DNA of 64,000 bases. It comes from Holophagales bacterium (GTDB lineage: Bacteria > Acidobacteriota > Thermoanaerobaculia > Multivoradales > Multivoraceae). Positions 54,971-62,887 of the stretch are shown piece by piece. Position 1 is the stretch's first letter. The number at the start of each line of letters is the position of its first letter. The notes below the pieces were generated by a model that searched no databases, was not told the origin of the DNA, and was given only the letters and a program-made list of their open reading frames with translations. Position numbers and translations under genes: made by a program. The stretch spans positions 1 to 64,000 of the forward strand of contig VYDI01000029.1 in assembly GCA_009843505.1 (NCBI GenBank). The letters are read 5' to 3'.

Positions 54971-55947
54971 GCTGCTACCTCCACGCCGTTCGCGATCGCC
55001 GCCACAACAGCCCGCCCCGACGGACTGCTGAGATAGCTGGGCGAGCACTGCGCCAGTTCGACGGCCGCCTGGTGAATCGACTCGCCCGGCACGCCCGTGC
55101 CGATCGGCCGGTGATACGGCCCGAGAAGCCGGTACGCCGCCGTCATTGAGTCGGCCGGCCGGCAGTCGCTCCAGCGCCGCGTGGTCAGACCGCCTGCGAA
55201 CCGCAAGCCCGCGGCCAGCGCACGGCGCCACATGAACCCGAGCGCGTGATCGGACAGGCCGTTGTCTGCTCCGCCTCCGCCGACGTCGCTGTGCACGCCG
55301 GGGAACCAGACCTGTTCGACCTGCTGGTCGTCGGTCGGCTGCGCCGTCCACAGCGAGGGCGCGAACGGCCGCCGCTTCTCGTCGATCGCCACCAGGTGGC
55401 AGGCGGTCCGGATGTGAGGGCCGAGGGTGACGTCGTGCCAGCGGTGGCGCCGGGCTCCGACCCAGCGCAGGCCGTCGATCGGCACGCCCAGAGAACCCAC
55501 CGTGTCCCAGACGCCGAGGAAGTGGACCGGCACGGGGGAGCTGCCGCCGCAGTACTGGCTGCGGTAAGCCCTGATCCTGCTCTCGGTCCACTCCGGATCC
55601 GGCTCCGGCGGCAGGCCGACGCCGCCGAGCATCCCGGCGACGCTGCGGGCGGTGTAGGCGCCGCGGCTGTAGCCGAACAGGAAGATGCGGTCGCCCGGGC
55701 GGTAGTGCTGCGCCAGCCAGCGGTACGCCTGGTCGACGTTCTCGGCCAGGCCGACGCCGAAGACGCCGCCGCGCACCCGGTCCCAGCGCCCGGTGCCGAC
55801 GCCGGCGTCGTAGTAGACGAGCTGGCGCTCCTCGCCTGCAGTGGCGGCGGTGGCGGCGGCGGCCCGGTACGTCCTGACGACGTTCGTGGGGTGCGCAGCG
55901 TCCGCGCGGTTCCAGGTGCCGTCGAGGCAAAGAACCAGGTTGCGCAT
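54967..55947 (-). CDS. DUF2235 alpha/beta-hydrolase
   Basis: 326 residues, start overlapping the previous stop (TGATG). RNLVLCLDGTWN (residues 2-13), YYDAGVGTG, the nucleophile elbow FLFGYSRGAYTARSVAG (G-x-S-x-G, Ser about 94), HFLGVWDTVGSLGVP (Asp region) and VWFPGVHSDVGGGG (His about 220) define the DUF2235 hydrolase domain. Related proteins include type VI secretion phospholipase effectors (Tle1 group) and fungal hydrolases. No signal peptide. In this phage it may attack host membrane lipids or have another moron role. Confidence 0.85.
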   Translation of the reverse strand: MRNLVLCLDGTWNRADAAHPTNVVRTYRAAAATAATAGEERQLVYYDAGVGTGRWDRVRGGVFGVGLAENVDQAYRWLAQHYRPGDRIFLFGYSRGAYTARSVAGMLGGVGLPPEPDPEWTESRIRAYRSQYCGGSSPVPVHFLGVWDTVGSLGVPIDGLRWVGARRHRWHDVTLGPHIRTACHLVAIDEKRRPFAPSLWTAQPTDDQQVEQVWFPGVHSDVGGGGADNGLSDHALGFMWRRALAAGLRFAGGLTTRRWSDCRPADSMTAAYRLLGPYHRPIGTGVPGESIHQAAVELAQCSPSYLSSPSGRAVVAAIANGVEVAA

Positions 55948-56798
55948 CAGGCCGGGGCGATCTCCAGATCGCGCCACTCCCAGCCGGGCTGGAGCGGATG
56001 GTGCCGCTGCACCTCCGGGTCGTCGAAGCGCGGATAGCCGAGGCCCAGCACCATCGGAAGCCGCGGCCAGTCCCCGACGTTGACCGGGGCGTCGATCTGG
56101 ACGTCGATGCCGGCGCCGTCGACCAGGCTGAACCGCAACCGGCCGCCCTTGCGCGCCTCGTACCGGCAGTGGACGCGGTACGCGCCGCCCGGCCGGAGCC
56201 GGCAGGACCGCTCGAACTTCTGCTTCTCGCCGTGAGGGACTCCGCAGTCGGTCCGCAGGATCAGCTTCCCGCGGCGGACCAGGGCCAGCGCCAAGAGGTT
56301 CCGGTGCTTCGGCATGCACCACCAGAGCAGCTGGGCGCCGTCCGGGTTGATCTCGGCGGGGATCACCGTGACCGAGAGCTCGGCGGTCCGCTCGTGGCGC
56401 GGCCACCGGAACTGACGCCGGAAGTCCGGCTGCTGCCCGGTGGCCTTGTGGACCCGCCCGGGCACGTGAACGACGCGCCGACCTGGCGCCGCCGCGTTCG
56501 GGCGCTCGGCGGTTTCCGCATCCGGGCCCGCGAACGCCGGCAGCGGGCTCTTGTCGGCTGCCGGCTGAGCCTCGCCGGCTCTTGCCGGCAGGCCGTGGAT
56601 CGCGACGGCGGCGTTGGCCATCATCTGGGCCTGCTGCATCAGGGTGATGAACGTCGACCGCTCCCGGCTGGGCGGGATCATGCCGGCGACGTCGACGGCG
56701 GTGTCCGTCATCCTGGCGCGGATGCGCTCGTGCGTCCTGACCGCTTCCGGTCCCGGCGAGTGATAGCGGAACGTCTCTCGGATCTCCTCGGGCTTCAT
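55947..56798 (-). CDS. Acb2/Tad1-like hairpin domain fused to a lectin-like domain
   Basis: 283 residues from ATG at 56798 (GGAGGAAG 5 nt upstream). Residues ~8-70 (TFRYHSPGPEAVRTHERIRA, ARMTDTAVDVAGMIPPSRER, TFITLMQQAQMMANAAVAIH) match the helical-hairpin pattern of the Acb2/Tad1 family: F-x-Y-H-x-P near the start, P-x-S-R-E in the turn and M-x-A-N-A-A at the end. Acb2 proteins sequester cyclic nucleotides made by host CBASS. A Pro/Ala linker (about 71-125) leads to a beta-rich domain (about 135-283; LILRTDCGVPHG, GAYRVHCRYEARKGGRLRFSLVDG in parts) resembling ConA/LamG lectins. The fusion is unusual; the sponge activity is inferred. Confidence 0.6.
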   Translation of the reverse strand: MKPEEIRETFRYHSPGPEAVRTHERIRARMTDTAVDVAGMIPPSRERSTFITLMQQAQMMANAAVAIHGLPARAGEAQPAADKSPLPAFAGPDAETAERPNAAAPGRRVVHVPGRVHKATGQQPDFRRQFRWPRHERTAELSVTVIPAEINPDGAQLLWWCMPKHRNLLALALVRRGKLILRTDCGVPHGEKQKFERSCRLRPGGAYRVHCRYEARKGGRLRFSLVDGAGIDVQIDAPVNVGDWPRLPMVLGLGYPRFDDPEVQRHHPLQPGWEWRDLEIAPA

Positions 56799-56812
56799 CG
56801 TCTTCCTCCGTT

Positions 56813-57022
56813 TCAGTGCGACCTGGTCGGCGTCGGGCCGTTGTCGAGAAGCACCTTGCGCTTTCGCCGTACGACGGCCCGGTCCCCCAAACAGCGGTCG
56901 CCGGACCGGGAGCTGTAGTGCGTCGGGGTCTCGGTGTACGCCGCGGCCATCTGCTCGCACACGGTCGAGCAGAACCCGGCGCCGTCGTGGGTGCGGCCGC
57001 AGCGTGGACAGGTGGCGGTCAT
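56813..57022 (-). CDS. Small zinc-finger-like phage protein
   Basis: 69 residues from ATG at 57022, overlapping the previous stop (ATGA). TCPRCGRTHDGAGFCSTVCEQMAAAY at 3-29 (two Cys pairs, C-x2-C and C-x3-C) looks like a small treble-clef zinc site. The basic C-terminus (RAVVRRKRKVLLD) could bind nucleic acid. Mu encodes a small zinc protein, Com, that regulates mom, but the spacing here differs, so equivalence is not shown. Confidence 0.5.
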   Translation of the reverse strand: MTATCPRCGRTHDGAGFCSTVCEQMAAAYTETPTHYSSRSGDRCLGDRAVVRRKRKVLLDNGPTPTRSH

Positions 57023-57333
57023 GGCTCCTTCTCCTGAATCTCGAGGCGGCCCAGGGCGTCGGCCGCGAACAGCAGCCGCGCCAGGCGCTCGGTGAGCTGG
57101 CGCGTCTCCATGCCGGGGTAGACGGCGGCAAGGTCGCGGATCATCCCGGCCGGGTCGCTCTGCGCCAGGTCGAGCACGGGCCGGATGAGGTCCTCGGCGA
57201 GCAGGTCCCACGCGCCGTCGTCGACGGCGGCCAGCACCTGCTCGATCTGGTCGGGACGTGGCCGGCCTTCCGCCAGAACGGCCGCCCTGGGCGCACCAGG
57301 GCGCGACAGGGCGCGGTTCTGCCAGCCGGCCAT
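57019..57333 (-). CDS. Displaced C-terminal domain of the portal protein
   Basis: 104 codons in the +1/-1 frame relative to the main portal ORF, starting at an in-frame ATG (57333). GRPRPDQIEQVLAAVDDGAWD, LLAEDLIRPVLDLAQSDP and RLARLLFAADALGRLEIQ are the usual DUF935 C-terminal helices (Mu gp29 ends like this). So either one base was lost or gained near 57340-57350 (GAAGGGACGAGG on the minus strand), or the domain is translated separately or by frameshifting. Total codons of the two parts match Mu gp29 length. Confidence 0.65.
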   Translation of the reverse strand: MAGWQNRALSRPGAPRAAVLAEGRPRPDQIEQVLAAVDDGAWDLLAEDLIRPVLDLAQSDPAGMIRDLAAVYPGMETRQLTERLARLLFAADALGRLEIQEKEP

Positions 57334-58610
57334 GTTCGCCTCGTCCCTTCGTCCTCCCCGCCGAAACGGCCGCCAGGGCCGCCCTGCGGCATCATCTGGG
57401 GCATCGTCTCCTCGCCGAGCTCCACGCCGTAGGTCTCCTTGACGTACTCCTCGGTGAGCCGCCGCCCGGTGAACTCCACGATCAGCTTGTCGCGCTTGGC
57501 CAGCGCCTCGAGGTCGGGCGGGTCCTCCATCACGCGGTTCACGCGCGGGACCGCGGCACCGGGGAAGTTCCACTCGGTGAGCCAGGTGGCGACCGTCCGC
57601 GTGAACGACTCGCTGATCACCCAGGCGTCGGCGCCGATGACCTCCTTCTTGACCTCGTGGTGGACCTGCGCCTGCGACAGCGAGGAGCCGTCCTCGAGCG
57701 TCATGGTCTCAGACAGGATGACCTCGGCGATCGCGCGGTCCATCCGCGCGTAGAACTCCTCGTAGCTCATCGTGCCGGTGGCCTTGCGCTCGAGCAGCTC
57801 GATCAGGTTGCCGTCCGGGATGACGACGGCGGTCTCGGTCCGCAGCGCCAGGCACGCTTCGAGGAGCTTCGCCTTGTCCTGCTCCGACGCACCGGGCAGG
57901 TGCTTGCCGACGGCGATCGGCATGCCGAACTTCTCGAGCGCGATCAGCCAGAACTGCGCCTGGTTGCGCTTGAGGAAGACGGGCCAGTAGAGCTGGTGGG
58001 CGAGGCCGCGGCCGTAGGGCTCGTCGGCGTTGTCGGCGCCGGTCCGGAACGTCCAGAACTTCCGGTCCGGCATCATCTCGCCCTGCGGCTGCTCCTGGGT
58101 GATCAGGAGCAGCTCGTAGCGGCGCCGCATGGTCTTGGAGACCCGCCACCGGAACCGGCGCCGGTTGCGCGGCAGGATCTTCTCCGGCACGACGTACTGG
58201 CCGTCGCGGCCCCAGATCACCTCGGCGACCGAGTAGCCGTAGTGGACGCCGTAGAGCATCTGCTCGGTCAGCGTGTCCCAGTCCAGGGAATGGAGCACGT
58301 CCTCGAGGTGATCGGCGGCGGCCTGGTCGTCTGCCGGCACATTCGAGCCATCCGCACGCTTCTGGCCTGGCCGACGTCCGGGCAGCACCTCGATCTCGCG
58401 GTCGATCAGCGCCGAGAACCGCTGCTGGAAGGACGACTTGACCCGGTCGTCGCGCAGCAGCTCCTCGTAGAGCTCGTAGTCGCCGCCGCCGCGGCTGGTG
58501 AGCACGCCGTCCTGCGGCTGCAGGTACCAGAGGCCGTCGACCCATCCGCGGGTGACGTCGCGGGTGCCGGTGACGCGGGCGACGTCGCCTCGTGGCGTCC
58601 GGGCGGCCAT
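57141..58610 (-). CDS. DUF935 portal protein, Mu gp29-like (C-terminus frameshifted)
   Basis: The open frame is 489 codons, but portal-like sequence ends at about codon 420; the last ~70 residues (from TRRTWPAGRTAP) are out-of-frame translation of the domain at 57019-57333. Recognisable blocks: LYEELLRDDRVKSSFQQRFSALIDREIEV (about 43-71), YGVHYGYSVAEVIWGRDGQYVVPEKILPRNRRRF, and MTLEDGSSLSQAQVHHEVKKEVIGADA. Portals form the dodecameric DNA channel at one head vertex. Start overlaps the terminase stop (TGATG). Confidence 0.8.
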   Translation of the reverse strand: MAARTPRGDVARVTGTRDVTRGWVDGLWYLQPQDGVLTSRGGGDYELYEELLRDDRVKSSFQQRFSALIDREIEVLPGRRPGQKRADGSNVPADDQAAADHLEDVLHSLDWDTLTEQMLYGVHYGYSVAEVIWGRDGQYVVPEKILPRNRRRFRWRVSKTMRRRYELLLITQEQPQGEMMPDRKFWTFRTGADNADEPYGRGLAHQLYWPVFLKRNQAQFWLIALEKFGMPIAVGKHLPGASEQDKAKLLEACLALRTETAVVIPDGNLIELLERKATGTMSYEEFYARMDRAIAEVILSETMTLEDGSSLSQAQVHHEVKKEVIGADAWVISESFTRTVATWLTEWNFPGAAVPRVNRVMEDPPDLEALAKRDKLIVEFTGRRLTEEYVKETYGVELGEETMPQMMPQGGPGGRFGGEDEGTRRTWPAGRTAPCRALVRPGRPFWRKAGHVPTRSSRCWPPSTTARGTCSPRTSSGPCSTWRRATRPG

Positions 58611-60148
58611 CAGACGAAGCCCCTCAGATCGGCGGAGCCGGCGAAGCCGCGAAGCCCGGTCGACACACCGGGCCGCCGCGGACCGCCGACAAACTCGTCA
58701 CGCCAGTCGCCGGCGCCGACCGCACGGCCGGCGGTCCGGAAGTCGAACGGACCGCCCGCCTGCGCCGCGGCCTGGCAACCCAGCGCCAGCGCGACGACGC
58801 TGTCGCCGTGGCGACCGCCGCGAGCCGTCTGGCCGGCCGGCAGCTTCGGCGTGCCGTTGACCAGCTTCACCGCCCGGTGGTCGGACAGGACGTCGGCGGA
58901 CCGCGGAAACTCGATCTCGCCGTCCTCGACCCGGCCGTGGTAGCGCGGCATCCACTCCCGCCACCACGGCTCGGTGATCACGACCTGCTCGATCGTGGAG
59001 CCCCAGCGGTCCGCCATCATCTCGGCGACGGCCGAGCCGGCGCCGGTGGCGTCCATCGCGGCGCCGCCGAACCGCGGCAGGCGCCTGGCCAGGTGGTCCA
59101 GGACCTGCAGCTGCTGGGCGTGGGGCACGACGTGCATCTCGATCAGGAACGGGCAGCGCAGGACGTTGGGGCCGATCTCGAGCGGCGCCGCGACGCTGAG
59201 CGCGATCCTGCGCGCGAAATCGAAGCCGAAGACGTGCAGGCGCTCAAGCACCAGGGCGTCGAGCAGCGGGTCGAGTTGCTCCGCGATCCACTCCGCCGTC
59301 TTCTCGCGGCGGACCTCCTCGGCCGTGTTGTCCCACGACGCCGGCGGCTTGAGCCGGATCACCGGGGCGTCGTCGCTCATGCAGGCTTCGACCTGGGCGC
59401 GGCTGAAGTAGGCGCCGGCGGACCGGGCCGGGATGCAGAACAGCTCCTCGTCGGCGTCGTCGCCGTAGGACTCGATCACCTCGGCCCGCCACTGCTGCTC
59501 GTACTCCGGCGTCCACTGGCGGCCGGTCATCTCGCAGATCTTGCGGACCAGGCCGGCGTTGATCGCGTCGTCGAGGTCCGTCTTGAACAGGACGGCGTTG
59601 CGCTTGCCGGCCTTGATGTCGGCGAGAAAGTCGTTCCAGGGGTTCTCGATGCCGTTCTGGGTCGACAGGAACCGGACCATCCCGCCCCACATCACCATCG
59701 CCATCGCCGCCTTCTGCACCGCCGCCAGGTCGTCGACGAACGCCGCCTCGTCGAGGACGTACTTCGTGCCCGGCCGCCCGCGCGAGCGCAGCACCCGGGG
59801 CGACGACGGCAGCGCCACGACCGAGTAGCCGGAGTCGAGGTCGATCCGGAACTTGAGCACCTGCCGGTCGTCGTCGGAGATCACCGTCTCCGACCGGATC
59901 TCCGACGCCTCCAGCTCGTAGTACTTCGCCCAGTCGGCCGCGTCGTTGATGTACTCCTCGGTCATGTCCTGGGAGTAGCTCTGGTAGTAGACCGGGCCGC
60001 CGCTGCGCTTCGAGGCGTGAATCACCGAGGAGGCGGCGTCGGACCAGGACGCGCCGATCCGCCGCGACTTGTCCCACGCGGCCACCGGCACCCGCTTCTC
60101 GTCGAGGGCCATCCACTCGGACTGGTACGGCAGCAGGCTGCGCCTCAT
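58610..60148 (-). CDS. Large terminase, Mu gp28-like
   Basis: 512 residues from ATG at 60148, overlapping the DUF3486 stop (ATGA). ATPase: variant Walker A in AAWDKSRRIGASWSDAA (about 23-39), Walker B KYVLDEAAFVDDL (about 127-139). Nuclease: HVFGFDFARRIALSV (about 305), DATGAG (about 370) and the later HGDSVVAL (about 463). This is the gp28 branch of phage terminases that packages Mu-type genomes headful from the phage end. It appears intact. Confidence 0.9.
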   Translation of the reverse strand: MRRSLLPYQSEWMALDEKRVPVAAWDKSRRIGASWSDAASSVIHASKRSGGPVYYQSYSQDMTEEYINDAADWAKYYELEASEIRSETVISDDDRQVLKFRIDLDSGYSVVALPSSPRVLRSRGRPGTKYVLDEAAFVDDLAAVQKAAMAMVMWGGMVRFLSTQNGIENPWNDFLADIKAGKRNAVLFKTDLDDAINAGLVRKICEMTGRQWTPEYEQQWRAEVIESYGDDADEELFCIPARSAGAYFSRAQVEACMSDDAPVIRLKPPASWDNTAEEVRREKTAEWIAEQLDPLLDALVLERLHVFGFDFARRIALSVAAPLEIGPNVLRCPFLIEMHVVPHAQQLQVLDHLARRLPRFGGAAMDATGAGSAVAEMMADRWGSTIEQVVITEPWWREWMPRYHGRVEDGEIEFPRSADVLSDHRAVKLVNGTPKLPAGQTARGGRHGDSVVALALGCQAAAQAGGPFDFRTAGRAVGAGDWRDEFVGGPRRPGVSTGLRGFAGSADLRGFV

Positions 60149-60726
60149 GCCTTCAGCCGCTCCCGGAGGAAGTCCGCGAACTCGTCGGAGATCCCGCCCT
60201 CCTTCTGGCCTTCGTCGACGACCTCCCGCGCACCCTGCAGCATCGCCTCGGTCTTGCGGCCGATCTCGCCGGCGCGCTCGATCCGCTGGATCGCCAGCGC
60301 CAGCTCGCCGATGCCCTTGGCGTCCAGCGCCGGCGGCGCGTCCGGGTCGTCGCCGCCGCTCCGCTCCGCGACGTTGATCGCGTAGTCGAACGCGATCGAC
60401 CGCAGGACCTCGATCGCCAGCTGACCCACCTCGCCAGTCGGCTCGTCGCCCAGTCGGGCCACCCACGCCTCGGCGATCGCCCGCGTCTCCTTCACCCGGG
60501 CGCCCACCGCCTCCATGCGCGTCGAGTACCGGTTCAACCCGGCCTTCGACAGCGGCGCCTCGCCGGCGGCAGCCAGCGGCGCGCGGAGGCGCTCGATGAT
60601 CTCCGTCTGCGGCACGCCCGACCGCAGCAGACCGTCCAGCTCGCGCTTGAGCTCCGGCTCGAGCCGGTCGATCCGGCTCATGCGGCCGCGGGTGCGGCGG
60701 CCCTCGCCCCAGCCCGGATCAGCCAT
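60145..60726 (-). CDS. DUF3486 protein, Mu gp27-like small terminase
   Basis: 193 residues from ATG at 60726. RGRMSRIDRLEPELKRELDGLLRSGVPQTEIIERL near the N-terminus (helix-turn-helix, about 14-48), PLSKAGLNRYSTRMEAVGARVKETRAIAEAWVARLG, then a helical oligomerisation region. The DUF3486 family sits before the large terminase in Mu-like phages and is thought to be the DNA-binding small terminase. Overlaps both neighbours. Confidence 0.88.
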   Translation of the reverse strand: MADPGWGEGRRTRGRMSRIDRLEPELKRELDGLLRSGVPQTEIIERLRAPLAAAGEAPLSKAGLNRYSTRMEAVGARVKETRAIAEAWVARLGDEPTGEVGQLAIEVLRSIAFDYAINVAERSGGDDPDAPPALDAKGIGELALAIQRIERAGEIGRKTEAMLQGAREVVDEGQKEGGISDEFADFLRERLKA

Positions 60727-61027
60727 CGGGAGCCGGCCTCGCCACGCCCGGCACGCTCGCACGGCCCTCGGCGACGTCCAGGCCGCGCTCCGTCAACTGG
60801 AGCCGGTACACCGACTCGGCGAGCTGCGTCGACCGGATCAGGCCCTGCTCCTCGAGCCAGGCCAGCGCCGAGCGCTGCTGGTCCGACGTCGGCCGGTGGC
60901 CGAGCATCTCGAGCGAGCTGCGCAGGATGCGGCTGTTCGCCTCGTTGCCGCCGGCCTCGAGCACCTGCAGCACCGCGAGCCGCAGGTCCTTCTCGACCTG
61001 GGCCTTGAGGTTGGCGCGCAGCGTCAC
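60719..61027 (-). CDS. VpaChn25_0724-family phage protein (Mu gp26 position)
   Basis: 102 residues, GTG start at 61027 overlapping the DUF2730 stop (GTGA). A winged-helix type pattern: RLAVLQVLEAGGNEANSRILRSSLEMLGHRPTSDQQRSALAWLEEQGLI then LQLTERGLDVAEGRASVPGVARP, the fixed ending of this family. Possibly a DNA-binding packaging or regulatory factor; role not established. Confidence 0.85.
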   Translation of the reverse strand: MTLRANLKAQVEKDLRLAVLQVLEAGGNEANSRILRSSLEMLGHRPTSDQQRSALAWLEEQGLIRSTQLAESVYRLQLTERGLDVAEGRASVPGVARPAPDG

Positions 61028-61374
61028 TGCTGGTTCCGCTCCGAAAGCAGCGCCTGGAGGATGTTGTCGAGGACCCGGTTGCCGGCCGTGATCGCGCCCT
61101 TGACCTCGCCGACCTCGGACCGGACGTCGCCCACCTCGCGGCTCACCTTGTCGCCGACCCGGGTGATCCGGCCCTGAATCTCCGTCAGGTCCTGGTGCGT
61201 CGGCAGCGCCTCCATCTTCGTCTCGAGCGTGGTCACCCGCGTCTCCAGGTCGTCGATGTCGTGCCTGTTGATCTGGCCGCGCTTCGTGATCCAGGTCCAC
61301 ACGATGCCCACCGCGGACACCATCGCCGCGGCGGCGGCGATGAACAACTCGATCTGCACCAGGGGTTCCGTCAC
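61024..61374 (-). CDS. DUF2730 protein, Mu gp25-like
   Basis: 116 residues, GTG start at 61374 overlapping the endolysin stop. One N-terminal membrane segment (IELFIAAAAAMVSAVGIVW, about 7-25) then a coiled coil (DIDDLETRVTTLETKMEALPTHQDLTEIQGRITRV, about 40-75). DUF2730 proteins occupy this slot in Mu-like phages and may be spanin-like or packaging accessories. Confidence 0.8.
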   Translation of the reverse strand: MTEPLVQIELFIAAAAAMVSAVGIVWTWITKRGQINRHDIDDLETRVTTLETKMEALPTHQDLTEIQGRITRVGDKVSREVGDVRSEVGEVKGAITAGNRVLDNILQALLSERNQQ

Positions 61375-62003
61375 GCCGCCCTCCTCATCGCTTCGGCCAT
61401 CCGGCCGAGGCTGTTCCAGTGCCGGTAGCTCCTGCCCGTCCAGCGGCCGATCGCCGTCAGGCGCCCGCGCGGTTCGTCACGCCAGGCGATGTGCACCCAG
61501 TTCGGCGCGAACGGGTTGCCGTACTCGTGGATCAACTGGTGCACGCCGAGGTCGGCGGCCATCAGCGCCGCGGCCATCCAGAGCCAGCCGTCGCGCGACG
61601 GCGAGCCGTGGACCGTCCCGCCGGCGCCGGCAAGAATCGGACCGGGCAGGTCGCGGCCGTCCCACTCCTGGACGATCGAGGCGATGGCCTCCTGGCCCGC
61701 CTCCGACCGCCGGAAGCCGGCCTTGAGCCGGATGTCGGCCGCCTGGCCGCGCACGTGCTGCGACGTCGCGCTGCCGCCGACCAGCTCGTTCAGGGCTCCG
61801 CAGCGGTAGCCGCTGTTGACCAGGATCGGCCAGCCGAGACGCTCGCGCAGGGGCTCGAGCACTTGGTGGCACAGAATCCCGAGGTGCGTCGTCACCGTCT
61901 CCGGCGGGTTGCACTGCTGCTTCCAGATCTCCGGGAAGCCGCGGCCCCGGGGCGACTCCAGCATCTCCGCCAGCGTGAAGTGCGCACTGAGGCGATCCTT
62001 CAT
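61371..62003 (-). CDS. Peptidase M15-type endolysin
   Basis: 210 residues. FTLAEMLESPRGRGFPEIW at the N-terminus, VNSGYRCGALNELVGGSATSQHVRGQAADIR (metal-binding His/Asp, about 62-92) and NWVHIAW (second metal His, about 168-172) match M15 (VanY/L5) D-Ala/L-Ala peptidases that cut peptidoglycan cross-bridges. No signal peptide, so a holin would be needed; none is obvious beside it. The insert between the two metal blocks contains a hydrophobic GWLWMAAALMAADLG. Confidence 0.88.
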   Translation of the reverse strand: MKDRLSAHFTLAEMLESPRGRGFPEIWKQQCNPPETVTTHLGILCHQVLEPLRERLGWPILVNSGYRCGALNELVGGSATSQHVRGQAADIRLKAGFRRSEAGQEAIASIVQEWDGRDLPGPILAGAGGTVHGSPSRDGWLWMAAALMAADLGVHQLIHEYGNPFAPNWVHIAWRDEPRGRLTAIGRWTGRSYRHWNSLGRMAEAMRRAA

Positions 62004-62015
62004 GGCTGCCGATTC

Positions 62016-62348
62016 TCAGTCCCGGTCACGGACCCGAGTGGCGATGTCCGCGTCATCGCCGGCCTTGACGATCCGCCGCACCTGCCGCGTGCTCAGTCCG
62101 TGACGCTTCGCCAGCTGGTCGTAGGAGAGGCCGTCCTGGAACTGCCGCCGGATCAGCTGGTCGCGCTTCGCACGGTCGACCTCGCGCCGCAGCGCCTCCG
62201 CGGTCGGCATCGGATCGCCGCCCATCGCCTCCGTGAGCTCCGTCGCGATCAGGAGGGCCCGCTCGTAGGGGTCGTCCATCGCCACGGCCCAGGCGGTGTC
62301 GTTCACGGCCCGCCAGATCGCGGCGAGCATCCGGGACACCGGCGTCAT
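62016..62348 (-). CDS. Mor-family transcription activator
   Basis: 110 residues from ATG at 62348, overlapping the previous stop (ATGA). The N-terminal dimerisation region (NDTAWAVAMDDPYERALLIATELTEAMGG) is followed by DQLIRRQFQDGLSYDQLAKRHGLSTRQVRRIVKAG (about 64-100), the helix-turn-helix of Mor/C proteins. It would switch on middle or late transcription. Located between gemA and the lysis/packaging genes as in Mu. Confidence 0.75.
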   Translation of the reverse strand: MTPVSRMLAAIWRAVNDTAWAVAMDDPYERALLIATELTEAMGGDPMPTAEALRREVDRAKRDQLIRRQFQDGLSYDQLAKRHGLSTRQVRRIVKAGDDADIATRVRDRD

Positions 62349-62887
62349 CGCGCCACCACCACCGCGGCCGCGTAGTTCTCGAGCATCGCCAGGTCGGCCG
62401 CCAGCTCCTCGGACGACGCGCCGTCCTCGAGTTCGACAACCAAACGGCCCTCGTCCAGCCCGGCCGGCCTGGTCCAGCGCAACAGGCGCGGCGTCAGAGC
62501 CGCCCACACCCGGTCGCCGATGCCCGGGTTGCCCCGGCACCAACTGGCCCACTTCCGGCGGTTTCCGTCGTCGGCCCGCTTCTTCTCCTCAGGCGCCGGC
62601 CGAGCCGACGCTCCGACCTGCAGATGCTGGCGGTCGCGCCATGCCTTCTCGACCGGGGAGCGGAAGTAGCTCAGGCTGCCCACCCGCTCGACGCCGACGC
62701 GGCCCGGAGTGTGGTCCTCCCGGCGCTGCATCACCTCGTCGATCACTTCCCGCACGCAGTGGAGGGGGATGCCGGCTTCGTGCCAGGAGCGCGCGAGCTC
62801 CCGGTCGCGCGGACTGAGGATCATGCCGCGGACGATTCGCCCGACGACGTGATCCTCGACGGCCATGACGTAGGTGGCGACGTTCAT
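62345..62887 (-). CDS. Hypothetical early phage protein
   Basis: 180 residues from ATG at 62887 (ATGA overlap with gemA stop). ILSPRDRELARSWHEAGIPLHCVREVIDEVMQRR at about 23-56 looks like the N-terminal module of several phage replication or regulatory proteins. The middle is basic (EEKKRADDGNRRKW) and the C-terminus is LEDGASSEELAADLAMLENY. Function unknown. Confidence 0.6.
   Translation of the reverse strand: MNVATYVMAVEDHVVGRIVRGMILSPRDRELARSWHEAGIPLHCVREVIDEVMQRREDHTPGRVGVERVGSLSYFRSPVEKAWRDRQHLQVGASARPAPEEKKRADDGNRRKWASWCRGNPGIGDRVWAALTPRLLRWTRPAGLDEGRLVVELEDGASSEELAADLAMLENYAAAVVVAR

Noticed and set aside
56813..57022. Com-like regulator of a Mom-type DNA modification
   Set aside because: The protein has two Cys pairs but different spacing from Com, and no mom-like acyltransferase gene is present.
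57320..57370. Programmed ribosomal frameshift in the portal gene
   Set aside because: No X-XXY-YYZ slippery site or downstream hairpin could be identified by eye, and Mu-type portals are not known to use one; mutation or sequence error is simpler.
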